DNA of 64,000 nt from Cryobacterium sp. N22 (GCF_002929555.1 NZ_PJJP01000033.1:1-64000); one strand, 5' to 3'; numbered from the stretch's first letter, positions 1 to 8,583 are shown. Numbers and translations: made by a program. The notes: generated by a model not told the origin, from the sequence alone.

Positions 1-45
1 GAGACCCCAGCCAACCGGCTGAACCAGCTGCTCCTCGCAGCATAA
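1..45 (+). pseudogene. 3' end of a plus-strand gene, possibly an IS30-family transposase (cut by window edge)
   Basis: From the first base the frame reads 14 codons ending ETPANRLNQLLLAA, then TAA. A TPAxxLNxLL ending resembles the C-terminus of IS30-family transposases as I remember them. The bases just after the stop (a GTTGCTCCCACAGCTTGAC-like stretch near 55-73) are of the kind found close to the right end of such elements. Only 14 residues are visible, so this is a tentative call. It could equally be the tail of an unrelated protein. No further gene is visible before the convergent gene whose stop lies at 134. Confidence 0.35.
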
Positions 46-133
46 AACCACGCGTTGCTCCCACAGCTTGACTTTGCCCGGCAACGAAGGCGGGAAGTCC
101 GCAAATGAGTGGATGCCGGGGTGCCCGGGCGGG

Positions 134-1411
134 TCAGGCGGCGGGGGTGCGCTCGTCCAGGCCCCAGGGCTGGCCGTAGCCCGCGGGTTCGGGAGCGGCC
201 ATGAGGTCGAGGTAGGGCTTCGCGTCGAAAGCCTCCGGGCCGAGCACTCCGGTGCCGGTCCACACGCCGGTCGCGAGCAGTTCCAGGGCGATCGCGGGGT
301 TCAGGGCGGTCTGCCAGACCACGCACTGGGCGTCGTACTCCGCCATCGTCCACTCGTTGTCGCTGACGTGATAGAGGTAGACCTCCCGCGGCGCGCCATC
401 CAGACCGGTGCCGGTCACCCAGACGCCGGCGCAGGTCTTGCCCGTCATGCGGGGGCCGATCGTGGCCGGGTCGGGCAGGCTCGCCGCGACCACGTCGCGT
501 GGGGCGACCATGGCCGGGCCGTCGGCGGTGCGCACCCGCACCGGGTTCACGCTGTCGAGGCCGAGCAGGTGCAGGGTGCGCAGTACCCCGATGAACTCCT
601 CACCGAGCCCGTACTTGAAGGTGACCCGCTTGGCGTCCAGCCAGCGCGGCATCAACAGCACCTCCTCGTGCTCCACGTTCACGCACTCCACCGGGCCGAT
701 GCCCTCGGGAAAGTCGAACACCTCGGGCTCGCTGAACGGCGGTGTCGTGTACCAGCCGCGGTCCTTCTCGAAGATCACCGGCGGGTTCAGGCACTCCTCG
801 ATGGTGGTCCAGATGCTGAACGACGGCGCGAAGATCTCGTTACCGGCCTCGTCACGCACGACCAGGTTGGCGCCATCCCGGGTCCCGAGCTCGTCGATCT
901 CGCTGAACAGGTGGTCAGAGGCATATCGGGCGAAGACGTCGCTCAGTCCGGGCTCCACGCCCATGCCCACCAGAGCGAGCCGGCCGCTGGTCTCCCAGTC
1001 GCCGGCCTGTTCGAACTGGTCGTCGCCGAGCTTGATGCCGGTCTGCGCGTGCGGGTCGGTCGGATGCGGCTCGGACAGGCTCATCGCCATGTCGAGGTAA
1101 TCGGCGCCGGCGGCGAGCGCGCCCGCGAAGATGCTCTGCACGAACTTCGGTTCCACGGCGTTCATCACGTGGGTGACTCCGTGCTCGCGCGCCACCCGGG
1201 TCACCACCGCCGGGTCGGATGCGTCGATCTGCGCCGCCGTGAACCGGGCAGCGGTCTCCGCGCCGTGGCGGGCCTTGAGTGCCGCGATCGTGCGCTCCGC
1301 CCGGCCCAGGTCGTAGTCGCTCACCACGACATGTTCGTAGAAGGAGCGGCGGGCAATGATCTTCGCGAATGCGTCACCGACGCCACCCGCCCCAACGAGA
1401 AGGATCTTCAT
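134..1411 (-). CDS. saccharopine dehydrogenase family NAD(P)-binding protein
   Basis: This 425-residue protein opens with a Rossmann dinucleotide-binding motif (MKILLVGAGGVGDAFA, residues 1-16). An acidic SDYDLGRAE segment at about residues 31-39 should bind the cofactor ribose. The rest matches the saccharopine dehydrogenase / carboxynorspermidine synthase fold. Relatives reduce Schiff bases between an aldehyde and an amine, in lysine or polyamine metabolism. The substrate here cannot be told from sequence. The gene stands alone on the minus strand, about 85 bp downstream of the PAP2 gene. The ATG start is supported because the nucleotide-binding strand begins directly at it. Confidence 0.8.
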   Translation of the reverse strand: MKILLVGAGGVGDAFAKIIARRSFYEHVVVSDYDLGRAERTIAALKARHGAETAARFTAAQIDASDPAVVTRVAREHGVTHVMNAVEPKFVQSIFAGALAAGADYLDMAMSLSEPHPTDPHAQTGIKLGDDQFEQAGDWETSGRLALVGMGVEPGLSDVFARYASDHLFSEIDELGTRDGANLVVRDEAGNEIFAPSFSIWTTIEECLNPPVIFEKDRGWYTTPPFSEPEVFDFPEGIGPVECVNVEHEEVLLMPRWLDAKRVTFKYGLGEEFIGVLRTLHLLGLDSVNPVRVRTADGPAMVAPRDVVAASLPDPATIGPRMTGKTCAGVWVTGTGLDGAPREVYLYHVSDNEWTMAEYDAQCVVWQTALNPAIALELLATGVWTGTGVLGPEAFDAKPYLDLMAAPEPAGYGQPWGLDERTPAA

Positions 1412-1496
1412 TCCCCGAAACTAGCGCGCGGCGACCGCAAATGTCAGCCCTCGTGCACACATGCCGTGAGCCCGGCCGGCACCAGCGCCCGGAGTA

Positions 1497-2228
1497 CTAC
1501 GCGTGGGGGTGCGGCGCGGGCGAGCGATCCCGCCGCCTGGCTATGGTGTTCTCGCCGTCGAGCTTGGCCGCCAGTGGCGCCCACAGGACCACGGCCACGC
1601 CCACTCCGAGCAGCAGCCCGCCGATGGTGTCGGTGAGCCAGTGCGCGCCGAGGTAGGTGCGGCTCACCATCATGGCGACGGTGTAGACGGCGCCGGCAAT
1701 CCACACCCACAGCCACGGGAATATGATCCCCAGCGCCACGGCCATGGTGGCGGCATTCGCGACGTGCCCGGAGGGAAACGAACCGAAGTCCGACGAGATC
1801 AGCATGTCTTCGGGACGAGCCCGGCCGAAGAGGGTCTTCAGCAGCTGAACGAGGCCGGCGCTGACGATGGTGGCGATCACAAAGTAGAGGGCCGCCCAGG
1901 GGCGCCTGAGCACGAGCAGGGTCACCACGATCAGCAGCGGAATCACGATCACTCCGGCGATGCCGGCGCCCAGGAAGTTCATCACCAGCGCCGGAACCTC
2001 CCAGACCGGGGAGCGGTGCTCGAGGATCTCTTCCATCCACTCAGCGTCGGCCTCGATCGGGCGACCGTTGCCCCGGGTGAGGATCAGGGCGCCGAGCAGG
2101 AACGCGAGGACGACGGCGACCGCACCGCTGATCAGCGGCCAGCGCCGGGCGATCCGGCGGGCGGGCGCATCCGCCGCGGCCTCGGGCTGCGTGGGCTCAG
2201 TCTCGGGGTTTCGGGAGGGGTCCATCAA
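1497..2228 (-). CDS. PAP2-family membrane phosphatase
   Basis: This 243-residue integral membrane protein has the three phosphatase motifs of the PAP2 superfamily: KTLFGRARPED (KxxxxxxRP), PSGHVANA (PSGH) and SRTYLGAHWLTD (SRxxxxxHxxxD). Several hydrophobic segments surround them. Family members hydrolyse lipid phosphates such as phosphatidic acid, undecaprenyl diphosphate or phosphatidylglycerophosphate at the membrane. A short charged cytoplasmic N-terminus rich in Pro, Glu and Ala precedes the first membrane segment. The exact lipid substrate is unknown. The gene is transcribed in the same direction as its neighbours, with short gaps. Confidence 0.85.
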   Translation of the reverse strand: MMDPSRNPETEPTQPEAAADAPARRIARRWPLISGAVAVVLAFLLGALILTRGNGRPIEADAEWMEEILEHRSPVWEVPALVMNFLGAGIAGVIVIPLLIVVTLLVLRRPWAALYFVIATIVSAGLVQLLKTLFGRARPEDMLISSDFGSFPSGHVANAATMAVALGIIFPWLWVWIAGAVYTVAMMVSRTYLGAHWLTDTIGGLLLGVGVAVVLWAPLAAKLDGENTIARRRDRSPAPHPHA

Positions 2229-2256
2229 CCCATGTTAGATCGGACGCGGCGGGCGG

Positions 2257-3534
2257 TCAGTGCGTCAGCGCCGCCACCGTGCGCGGGCGCACGATGAACC
2301 AGAGGCTGAGGATCGAGATGATCGCGCAGACACCCATCACCGAGGCCATCGGCACGGCGGTGCCGACCCCGAGCAGGCCGACGACCGGCGAGATCAGACC
2401 GGCGATACCGAAGTTGGCGGCGCCGAGCACGGACGCGGCTGTGCCGGCCTCACTGCCGTGCGAGTTGAGGGCGATGACCTGCACCGTGGGGAAGGTGAAA
2501 CCGCAGCCGGCGATGAAGAACCACAGCGGGATGAGGGTGCCCCACAGGCCCGCGCCCAGCAGGTCGAGGGTGAAGATGGCTGCCGACATGACCACGAGAA
2601 CCGCGGTGGCGCCGATCAGGATGTTCTGCGGCCCCACGTTGTAGCGGTGCATCAGACGTGAGCTGGCCTGCACGCCCACAACGATGCCGAGGGAGTTCAC
2701 CGCGAAGAGCACGCCGTACTGCTGGGCGCTGAAGTCATAGACCTGCTGGAACAGGAACGGCGACGACGAGAGGTAGGAGAACAGGCCGGTGAAGGTCATG
2801 GCGCCGATGATCGCGACACCCACGAAGGTGCGGTCGCTGAGCACGGCCCGGTAGCGCTGGCCCAGGCTCGAGTGACCCGGCACGGTGCGGCGTTCCTGCG
2901 GCAGGGTTTCCACGATCCAGATCGCGACGGCCACCATGACCACGATGCCGTAACCGGCGAGCACCCAGAAGATGCCGCGCCACGGCATCACGAGCAGCAG
3001 CTGCGAGCCGATGACGGGGGCCAGCACCGGCGCCAGGCCGCTGACCAGGGCCAGGCGGGAGAGCATCTTCACCAGCGGCTTGCCGCCGAAGAGGTCGCGC
3101 ACCATGGCCATGGCCACGACGGCGCCCGCTGCGGCGCCGAAGCCCTGCAGCACCCGGAAGATGCCGAGGGTCACGATGTCGGTCGACAGTGCGGCGCCGA
3201 CGCAGGCGAGCACGTGGAAACCCGTGGCCAGCAGCAGCGGCAACCGGCGACCGACCTTGTCGCTCCACGGGCCCACGATCAGCTGGCCGAAGCCGAATCC
3301 GATCATGGTGCCGGTGAGGGTGAGCTGGATGGCGGCGGCCGAGACCCCGAGTTCGCTTTCGAGGGTGGGGAACGCCGGCAGGTACAGGTCGATGGTGAAC
3401 GGACCGAGGGCCGTGAGTGCGCCGAGGATGATGATGTAGACGATGCGCTGCCCACGGGAGAGCGCGTCACCCGGGTGACGGGCGGTGGAGGCGAGCTGCG
3501 CCTCGGAGATCACGGGGATGACGGCAGTAGTCAC
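2257..3534 (-). CDS. MFS multidrug efflux transporter, Bcr/CflA (DHA1) type
   Basis: This is a major-facilitator protein of about 425 residues with 12 predicted membrane segments. The family loop motif between helices 2 and 3 reads GPWSDKVGRRLPLL, and the GPFTIDLYLPAFP segment in helix 1 is typical of the Bcr/CflA drug-resistance group. It probably exports small hydrophobic compounds by proton antiport. An upstream in-frame ATG exists at 3606. I prefer the GTG at 3534 because a GAGGA ribosome-binding site lies about 10 bases before it and the extra 24 residues do not resemble a transporter N-terminus. Confidence 0.85.
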   Translation of the reverse strand: MTTAVIPVISEAQLASTARHPGDALSRGQRIVYIIILGALTALGPFTIDLYLPAFPTLESELGVSAAAIQLTLTGTMIGFGFGQLIVGPWSDKVGRRLPLLLATGFHVLACVGAALSTDIVTLGIFRVLQGFGAAAGAVVAMAMVRDLFGGKPLVKMLSRLALVSGLAPVLAPVIGSQLLLVMPWRGIFWVLAGYGIVVMVAVAIWIVETLPQERRTVPGHSSLGQRYRAVLSDRTFVGVAIIGAMTFTGLFSYLSSSPFLFQQVYDFSAQQYGVLFAVNSLGIVVGVQASSRLMHRYNVGPQNILIGATAVLVVMSAAIFTLDLLGAGLWGTLIPLWFFIAGCGFTFPTVQVIALNSHGSEAGTAASVLGAANFGIAGLISPVVGLLGVGTAVPMASVMGVCAIISILSLWFIVRPRTVAALTH

Positions 3535-3679
3535 GGAGAAGGGTCCTCGGTCGGGGTCGTGCAGAAAGGGGGTGTGGGCGATTGCCCAGTAGCAAAAAGC
3601 GTGCACTGGTCGGTTCTATTCCCCGCACCAGGCATCCCGGCAAAGATTGCGCGGATCCGGCCTTTTCTGCACGTTCCGG

Positions 3680-4174
3680 CTAGAGCTGCAGCTCCATGAA
3701 GACATCCGCCCGCTCGTAGGGCATCGGACCGATCCGCTCGGCGGGCACATGGGCGAAGCCCACCGACTCGTAGAGGTGCACGGCGGCCGGCAGTTTGGTG
3801 CTGCTGCCCAGGAACAGCGAGGCGGCGCCGAGCCGCCGGGCCGTGTCGATGGCCGCCATGATCAGGCTCCGGCCCAGGCCGCGATTGCGGACGGCCGGAC
3901 TGACCGCCATCTTGGACAGCTCAAAAACGCCGTTGCCCGTCGGCAGCACGGCGACGCAGCCCACCCGTTCTTCCCCCAGGCGGGCGATCAGCACAACGCC
4001 GCCGACGCCCTGGATGCGGCCGGCCGGGTCGTTCAGCAGCGCGCGGTCGGCGTCCTCCATGCTGAAGAGCAGGGTGATCCACTCCTCGTTGAGCTCCCGG
4101 AACGCCTGGGCGTCCTCGGCGGAGGTCATTTCATCAATGACGACGGGACGTCGCTGGGCGGCGGCGAGTGGCAT
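3680..4174 (-). CDS. GNAT-family N-acetyltransferase
   Basis: This protein of about 164 residues has the GNAT core. The acetyl-CoA pyrophosphate loop reads RNRGLGRSLI (R/Q-x-x-G-x-G/A), preceded by the strand FELSKMAVSPAVR. The C-terminal part, LYESVGFAHVP, is a common GNAT ending. It transfers an acetyl group from acetyl-CoA to an unidentified amine. The ATG at 4174 is chosen over 4207 because it carries an AAGGAG Shine-Dalgarno 6-7 bases upstream. The gene is divergent from the lysR gene, and the palindrome at 4252-4274 lies between them, so that regulator may control it. Confidence 0.85.
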   Translation of the reverse strand: MPLAAAQRRPVVIDEMTSAEDAQAFRELNEEWITLLFSMEDADRALLNDPAGRIQGVGGVVLIARLGEERVGCVAVLPTGNGVFELSKMAVSPAVRNRGLGRSLIMAAIDTARRLGAASLFLGSSTKLPAAVHLYESVGFAHVPAERIGPMPYERADVFMELQL

Positions 4175-4251
4175 GGTGGGCTCCTTCGTGCGGTACGTGA
4201 TTACCATTCTGCGAGCAGTTGATTCAGACGTCCAATATCGGTTCCACCTAG

Positions 4252-4274
4252 ATCAAGACGTGCCACATCTTGAT
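4252..4274. promoter_or_regulatory. LysR-type operator (perfect 7-bp inverted repeat)
   Basis: ATCAAGA and TCTTGAT are separated by 9 bases in the gap between the divergent GNAT and lysR genes, ending 11 bases before the lysR start. An AT-richer dyad with T-Nx-A ends in a divergent promoter next to a LysR gene is the classic recognition-site arrangement of this family. Binding by the neighbouring regulator is inferred. Confidence 0.6.
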
Positions 4275-4285
4275 AGGCTCGGGGC

Positions 4286-5212
4286 ATGGTCGCTCATCTG
4301 GAACTCCGGCACCTGCGCTATTTTGTCGCGGTCGCCCAGGAACTGCATTTCGGCAGGGCGGCGGAACGCCTGCACATGGCCCAGCCGCCGCTGTCGCAGC
4401 AGATCCGCAAGCTCGAGGAGCTGATCGGCACCCCGCTCTTCGACCGCACCTCACGCCGGGTGGTCTTGACCGAGGCCGGGGTGGCGTTCCTCGACCGCAG
4501 CCGACGGCTCCTCGACCAGGCCGCGTCCGACGTCGACGAGGCCGCCCGGATCGGGCGCGGGGAGCAGGGCCGGTTCGACATCGGCTTCATCACGTCGGCC
4601 ATCCCGCTGGGCATCACCGAGCGCATCCGCGCGTTCCGGTCGTTGTACCCGTCCGTGCACGTGCAGCTGCACGAGGGCTATACCTCGTTGATCCTCGGCC
4701 GCCTGCTCGATGGAGAGATCGACATGGGCGTGGTGCGCGACTCAGAGCCGCACCCCGCGATCACGATGACGACCCTGGCCACCGAGCCCTTCGTCGCAGT
4801 CGTGCCGAGCGATCACCCGGCGGCCGGCCTGACGGTTCTGGACGCCGGGATGCTGCGCGATGACCCGTTCGTCTTCTATCCGCGCGCCGCGGGCGAGCGG
4901 GCCTATCTGCGCAACCTCGAGCCCTGCCACCAGGCCGGCTACGAACCCCGAGTGGTTCAGGAGGCGTCCTCCTGGGTCACCATCCTGTACCTGGTCGGTG
5001 CCGGCCTCGGGGTGAGCATCGCCCCGGCCAGCGCCACCCTGAACCTGCCGGCCGGCGTCTGCACCCTCCCCCTGGCCGGTGCGCACCCGCGCAGCGAGGT
5101 GCAGCTCGTGCAGCGCGCCAACGACCGGCGGGCGATCATCGGGAACTTCCTGCGGGTGCCCGGGTCTCTCACCCCCACGTTGACACCGGGCGCGGAGCCG
5201 GGTTCAGGCTGA
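4286..5212 (+). CDS. LysR-family transcriptional regulator
   Basis: This 308-residue regulator has an N-terminal winged helix-turn-helix (residues about 5-62, with the FGRAAERLHMAQPPLSQQIR recognition region). A coiled linker (FLDRSRRLLDQA) and a periplasmic-binding-protein-like effector domain follow. The HTH most resembles the BenM/CatM/HcaR group that responds to aromatic acids or other small organic acids. The likely operator is the 23-bp dyad immediately upstream, which would give autoregulation and control of the divergent acetyltransferase. The effector is unknown. The gene ends 7 bases before the convergent ROK gene. Confidence 0.9.
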   Translation: MVAHLELRHLRYFVAVAQELHFGRAAERLHMAQPPLSQQIRKLEELIGTPLFDRTSRRVVLTEAGVAFLDRSRRLLDQAASDVDEAARIGRGEQGRFDIGFITSAIPLGITERIRAFRSLYPSVHVQLHEGYTSLILGRLLDGEIDMGVVRDSEPHPAITMTTLATEPFVAVVPSDHPAAGLTVLDAGMLRDDPFVFYPRAAGERAYLRNLEPCHQAGYEPRVVQEASSWVTILYLVGAGLGVSIAPASATLNLPAGVCTLPLAGAHPRSEVQLVQRANDRRAIIGNFLRVPGSLTPTLTPGAEPGSG

Positions 5213-5219
5213 GACCGCG

Positions 5220-6410
5220 TCAGGCAGAGACCGCGCCCGCGCCGGCTGCCGGGGGCCCGGCCGGATCGTCGAGCAGCCCCTCGAAGGCCAGCTCCGCGGC
5301 GCCGATCATCAGCAGATTGGAGCCGAGCTCCGCGGCGCTGAGCCGCACGGTGCCGAACGCGGCGTCGAGAGAATGCTTCGCCACGGCCGAGCGCAGCCTG
5401 TCGGCATCCACCGCGAGCAGCGCGGCGAGAAACCCGCCGAGCACCACGAGCTGCGGGTTGAGGATATTGATCGCCCCGGCAAGCGCCACCGCGAGGTGGT
5501 CGATCTGACGGTTGACCTCGGCGCGCACGACCGGTGACGTGGACGCCAGCAGCGCCTGTTCGAGCTCGTCGGTGTCCGCTCCGTCCAGACCGAGCACCTC
5601 GAGCAGCTCGCGCCGGGTGACCTCGGCCTCGAGGGTGCCGCGGATGCCGGCGGAGTCGACCCGTTCGCTGTCGCTGACCCTGGTGTGCCCGAATTCGCCC
5701 GCGTAGCCGGCGATGCCGCCGGCCGGCGCGCCGCCGACGATCATGCCGCCGCCGATGCCGCTCGCACCGCCGTTGAGATAGATGAGGTCGGTGATGCCCT
5801 TGCCGGCGCCGAAGAACCGCTCGGCCAGGGCGCCCAGGCTGGCGTCGTTGGCGGCGAGCACCGGGTAGCCGGTGGCGGCCTCGAGCATCTCGGCGAGGGG
5901 CTCGTCGATCCAGCCCAGGTGCGGCGCGTGCCGCACGAGTCCGTCATGGGCGCGCACCAGTCCGGGCACTGCCACGCCGATTCCCACGACCTTGAACCTG
6001 GCCTCGAGCTCGCCGCGCATGCCGTCGATCACGGCGGCGGCGATGTTGACGGCCTCGAGCACGCTCGGCGACTGGTCGGTGGGATAGCGCACCCGGCGGT
6101 GCACCTGACCGTCGAGGCCGACGATGCCGATGGTGACGGCGTCGATCTCCGGGTTCACGGCGAGAGCCACAACCTGCTCGCTGACGCTGACGATGGGGCT
6201 GGGCCGGCCGACCTGGTTGGTGGAGCTCGGTTCGCTCTCGACGACCAGCCCGCGCTCGACCAGCTCGGCCACGAGCGCGGCGATGGTGGACCGGTTCAGT
6301 CCGGTGACCCTGGTCAGCTGGGAACGCGATGCCGCGCCGCTGCGGTGCACGAGTCGCAACACCACAGACAGGTTGTGTCTGCGCACGTCGTCATGGCTAC
6401 TGCCCTGCAC
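5220..6410 (-). CDS. ROK-family transcriptional regulator lacking the zinc-binding cysteines
   Basis: This protein of about 396 residues has an N-terminal winged helix (SRSQLTRVTGLNRSTIAALV) fused to a ROK sugar-kinase-like domain with GIGVAVPGLV and an ASGIGGGMIVGG loop. ROK repressors normally carry the metal motif CxCGxxGCxE. Here the region reads ERVDSAGIRGTLEAEV, with every cysteine replaced, so zinc-dependent shaping of the sugar site is probably lost. The GTG start at 6410 has GGAGGA 6 bases upstream. A longer open frame upstream overlaps the divergent SDR gene and is rejected. The protein probably represses the divergent SDR gene and/or itself. The ligand is likely a sugar but is not identifiable. 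Confidence 0.85.
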   Translation of the reverse strand: MQGSSHDDVRRHNLSVVLRLVHRSGAASRSQLTRVTGLNRSTIAALVAELVERGLVVESEPSSTNQVGRPSPIVSVSEQVVALAVNPEIDAVTIGIVGLDGQVHRRVRYPTDQSPSVLEAVNIAAAVIDGMRGELEARFKVVGIGVAVPGLVRAHDGLVRHAPHLGWIDEPLAEMLEAATGYPVLAANDASLGALAERFFGAGKGITDLIYLNGGASGIGGGMIVGGAPAGGIAGYAGEFGHTRVSDSERVDSAGIRGTLEAEVTRRELLEVLGLDGADTDELEQALLASTSPVVRAEVNRQIDHLAVALAGAINILNPQLVVLGGFLAALLAVDADRLRSAVAKHSLDAAFGTVRLSAAELGSNLLMIGAAELAFEGLLDDPAGPPAAGAGAVSA

Positions 6411-6551
6411 GGTTCCTCCGTCTGGCTGACGCCCGATTCTGCGAGCGCAAGTCACTCTGGCCCCCAGAATACCCGGCAACCGTGTCGACCTGCCGTGATA
6501 CGTTGCAGATCGCCACAAATCGACCCGACGGCGCCGCAGACAAGGATGTCC

Positions 6552-7412
6552 ATGGAATTCCCCAGCATGAGAATCGCCCTCACCGGCGGCAGCGGCAAGC
6601 TCGGCAGGACCGTGCTCGCGCGGCTCCGCGCCGAGGGCCACCAGGTGCTCAACCTCGACATCGCGGGCACCCGCGGGGCCGGTTTCCTGCGCACCGACCT
6701 CACCGACTACGGCCAGGTGCTGGATGCCTTCTCCGGCGTCGACGACCAGGCCGCCGGATTCGACGCCGTGGTGCACCTGGGCGCGATCCCGGCGCCGGGC
6801 ATCGTGCCCGATGTGGCCACCTTCCACAACAACATGCTCTCCAGCTACAACGTGTTCCAGGCGGCCCGGCGCGCGGGCATCCGCCGGATCGTCTACGCAT
6901 CCAGCGAGACCGTTCTCGGCCTGCCGTTCGACACCGATCCGCCGTACATCCCGGTCGACGAGGAGTACCCGGCCCGGCCGGAGAGCACCTACTCGCTCGT
7001 GAAGCACCTCGAGGAGCAGATGGCCATCGAGCTGGTGCGCTGGGACCCGGAGCTGTCGATCACCGCACTGCGGTTCTCCAATGTGATGGACCCCGAGGAC
7101 TACGACGCCTTCGAGGCGTTCCAGTCGGATGCGACGCTGCGCAAGTGGAACCTCTGGGGTTACATCGACGGCCGTGACGGCGCCCAGGCGGTGCTCAAGG
7201 CTCTGCAGACCGCGCCGCCGGGCTTCGAGCGCTTCATCATCGCCGCCGCCGACACCGTGATGCGCCGGCCCAGCGCCGAGCTGGCCGCCGAGGTCTTCCC
7301 GAACGTGCAGCTCACCCGCGAGGTCGACGGAACCGGCACGCTGCTCGGCATCGACAAGGCCCGCCGCCTGCTCGGGTACTCCCCCGAGCACTCCTGGCAG
7401 GACCCCCGCTGA
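6552..7412 (+). CDS. NAD(P)-dependent epimerase/dehydratase (extended SDR)
   Basis: This 286-residue SDR has a TGGSGKLG nucleotide-binding motif near its start, VVHLGA after strand 4, YASSETV as the catalytic Ser region, and YSLVK as the Tyr-x-x-x-Lys catalytic pair. It resembles UDP-sugar epimerases and uronate dehydrogenases, so a sugar or nucleotide-sugar substrate is likely but not proven. The ATG at 6552 is preferred because AAGG lies about 8 bases upstream. ATGs at 6546 and 6567 are alternatives. It is divergent from the cysteine-less ROK gene, which suggests the two form a regulator/enzyme pair. The stop is followed at once by a palindromic repeat element. Confidence 0.8.
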   Translation: MEFPSMRIALTGGSGKLGRTVLARLRAEGHQVLNLDIAGTRGAGFLRTDLTDYGQVLDAFSGVDDQAAGFDAVVHLGAIPAPGIVPDVATFHNNMLSSYNVFQAARRAGIRRIVYASSETVLGLPFDTDPPYIPVDEEYPARPESTYSLVKHLEEQMAIELVRWDPELSITALRFSNVMDPEDYDAFEAFQSDATLRKWNLWGYIDGRDGAQAVLKALQTAPPGFERFIIAAADTVMRRPSAELAAEVFPNVQLTREVDGTGTLLGIDKARRLLGYSPEHSWQDPR

Positions 7413-7417
7413 CACCT

Positions 7418-7478
7418 CGCGAACTGTGAGATAAGCCCCGAAAACTCGAGTTTTATGGGGCTTATCTCACGGTTCGCG
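7418..7478. repeat. REP-like palindrome, family A, copy 1
   Basis: This is a 61-bp nearly perfect inverted repeat: CGCGAACTGTGAG at the left end, CTCACGGTTCGCG at the right end, and CTCGAG near the centre. It lies between the convergent SDR and LacI genes. The lacI stop codon (7467-7469) is inside the right arm, so the repeat encodes the last residues of LacI. Close relatives occur at 15497, 23194 and 38867. RNA from it would form a long hairpin and could stop transcription from both sides. Confidence 0.85.
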
Positions 7479-8486
7479 GATGGGGGCAGGGCCGGTGGAG
7501 CCCCGCTCGACGTAGCGCGGAGGCAACAGGTCGACGTGCGGGGTGCGGTCACCGGTGATCTGGCGGATGGTCAGCTCCACCGCGCGCACCCCGGAGTCCT
7601 CCGCGGACAACGGGATCTCGTCGAGGGGCGGGCTGAACTCCGAGGTGTCGAAGACCGCGCAGGCCGAGATCACCGACAGCCGGCCGGGAATCGAGATCCC
7701 CCGGGCGGCGAGCATCTCCAGCACCGTGACCTGCACGGATTCGCCGGCGTGCATGATCAGGGCCGTCATGGCCGGCACGGTGCTGAAGAGCTCGTCGATG
7801 CCGCGGCGGATGCTGTCCATGTCGGAGTCCGGCATCACGAAGGCCGTCTCGATGCCACGGTTTGCCGCCGCGCCGAAGAATCCGTCCCGGAACCGGAGCG
7901 GGTAGTTCGCACCCCAGTCATAGGTGAGGCGTGACATGCCGAGCAGCCCGATCGAGCGGTGCCCGAGGTCGGCGAGCCGGCCGACGGCCAGGTGCGCGGC
8001 ACCCTCGAAGTCCAGGTCGACGCAGACCAGCCCGTCGGTGTCGGCCGGCACGCCGATGACGGTGGCCGGGATGTTCAGCGCCCGCAGCAGCGGCATCCGC
8101 TCGTCGTCGAGGGACACGTCCAGCGCGATGATGCCGTCGGCGAGTCGGCTCGAGGTCACCCGTTCCAGCCCGGTGGACGCCTCGTCGGCGGTGAGCAGCA
8201 GCACGTCGTAGTCGATCTTTCGGGCCGCCGTGGCGACGGCGAGCACGAAGGACATCAGCACCCCGGGCTGGGTGTCCGGGCGCACCGGGGCGGTCAGGGC
8301 GAAGATGCGGGTACGGGTGCCGGCGAGCATCCTGGCCCCGGCATTGGGCCGGTAGCCGAGCTCCTGGATGGCGCTGACGACCCGGTTCCTGGTCGACTCG
8401 GCAATGGAGCGGTTACCGCTGAGAGTGTACGACACCGTACTGATCGACACCCCGGCGAGACGGGCCACGTCGTTGATAGTTGCCAT
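7467..8486 (-). CDS. LacI-family repressor (oligosaccharide importer/GH3 locus)
   Basis: This 339-residue regulator opens with a canonical LacI HTH (MATINDVARLAGVSISTVSYTLSG; the VSYTLSG hinge contacts DNA) and continues into a type I periplasmic-binding-protein sugar domain. It follows the LplABC-type importer on the same strand, separated by a strong hairpin, and probably controls it together with the divergent GH3 gene. The two GAAGCGCTTC/GAAACGCTTC palindromes in the 12.2-12.4 kb promoter are the likely operators. Its final residues, IREP, are encoded by the family A repeat. The effector is presumably an imported or partly hydrolysed oligosaccharide. Paralogous with the LacI at 30463. Confidence 0.9.
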   Translation of the reverse strand: MATINDVARLAGVSISTVSYTLSGNRSIAESTRNRVVSAIQELGYRPNAGARMLAGTRTRIFALTAPVRPDTQPGVLMSFVLAVATAARKIDYDVLLLTADEASTGLERVTSSRLADGIIALDVSLDDERMPLLRALNIPATVIGVPADTDGLVCVDLDFEGAAHLAVGRLADLGHRSIGLLGMSRLTYDWGANYPLRFRDGFFGAAANRGIETAFVMPDSDMDSIRRGIDELFSTVPAMTALIMHAGESVQVTVLEMLAARGISIPGRLSVISACAVFDTSEFSPPLDEIPLSAEDSGVRAVELTIRQITGDRTPHVDLLPPRYVERGSTGPAPIREP

Positions 8487-8538
8487 GCGTCCTCTGATAC
8501 CTGGGTGGGGCCCTCAGTACGGGTCACCGCTAAGAATA

Positions 8539-8574
8539 CCCAGCGCCCGGCCGGATGCCGGCGCGGGCGCTGGG
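8539..8574 (-). terminator. hairpin between the importer permease and lacI
   Basis: CCCAGCGCCCG (8539-8549) pairs with CGGGCGCTGGG (8564-8574), an 11-bp GC-rich stem with a 14-base loop. It lies directly after the permease stop and before the lacI start. There is no clear U-tract, as is common in actinobacteria, so it may attenuate read-through rather than fully terminate. Confidence 0.6.
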
Positions 8575-8583
8575 TGGTGCCGG

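Noticed and set aside
68-1636. Long open plus-strand frame opposite the saccharopine-dehydrogenase gene
   Set aside because: Low-complexity Arg/His/Gly-rich translation typical of the antisense strand of a GC-rich gene; no family match. The same holds for other long antisense frames such as 10779-12320, 15533-17803, 25018-26883 and 62258-63418.
7418-7478. Ordinary intrinsic terminator
   Set aside because: The same long palindrome recurs at three other places, including within an operon, so it is better described as a dispersed repeat even if it also stops transcription.
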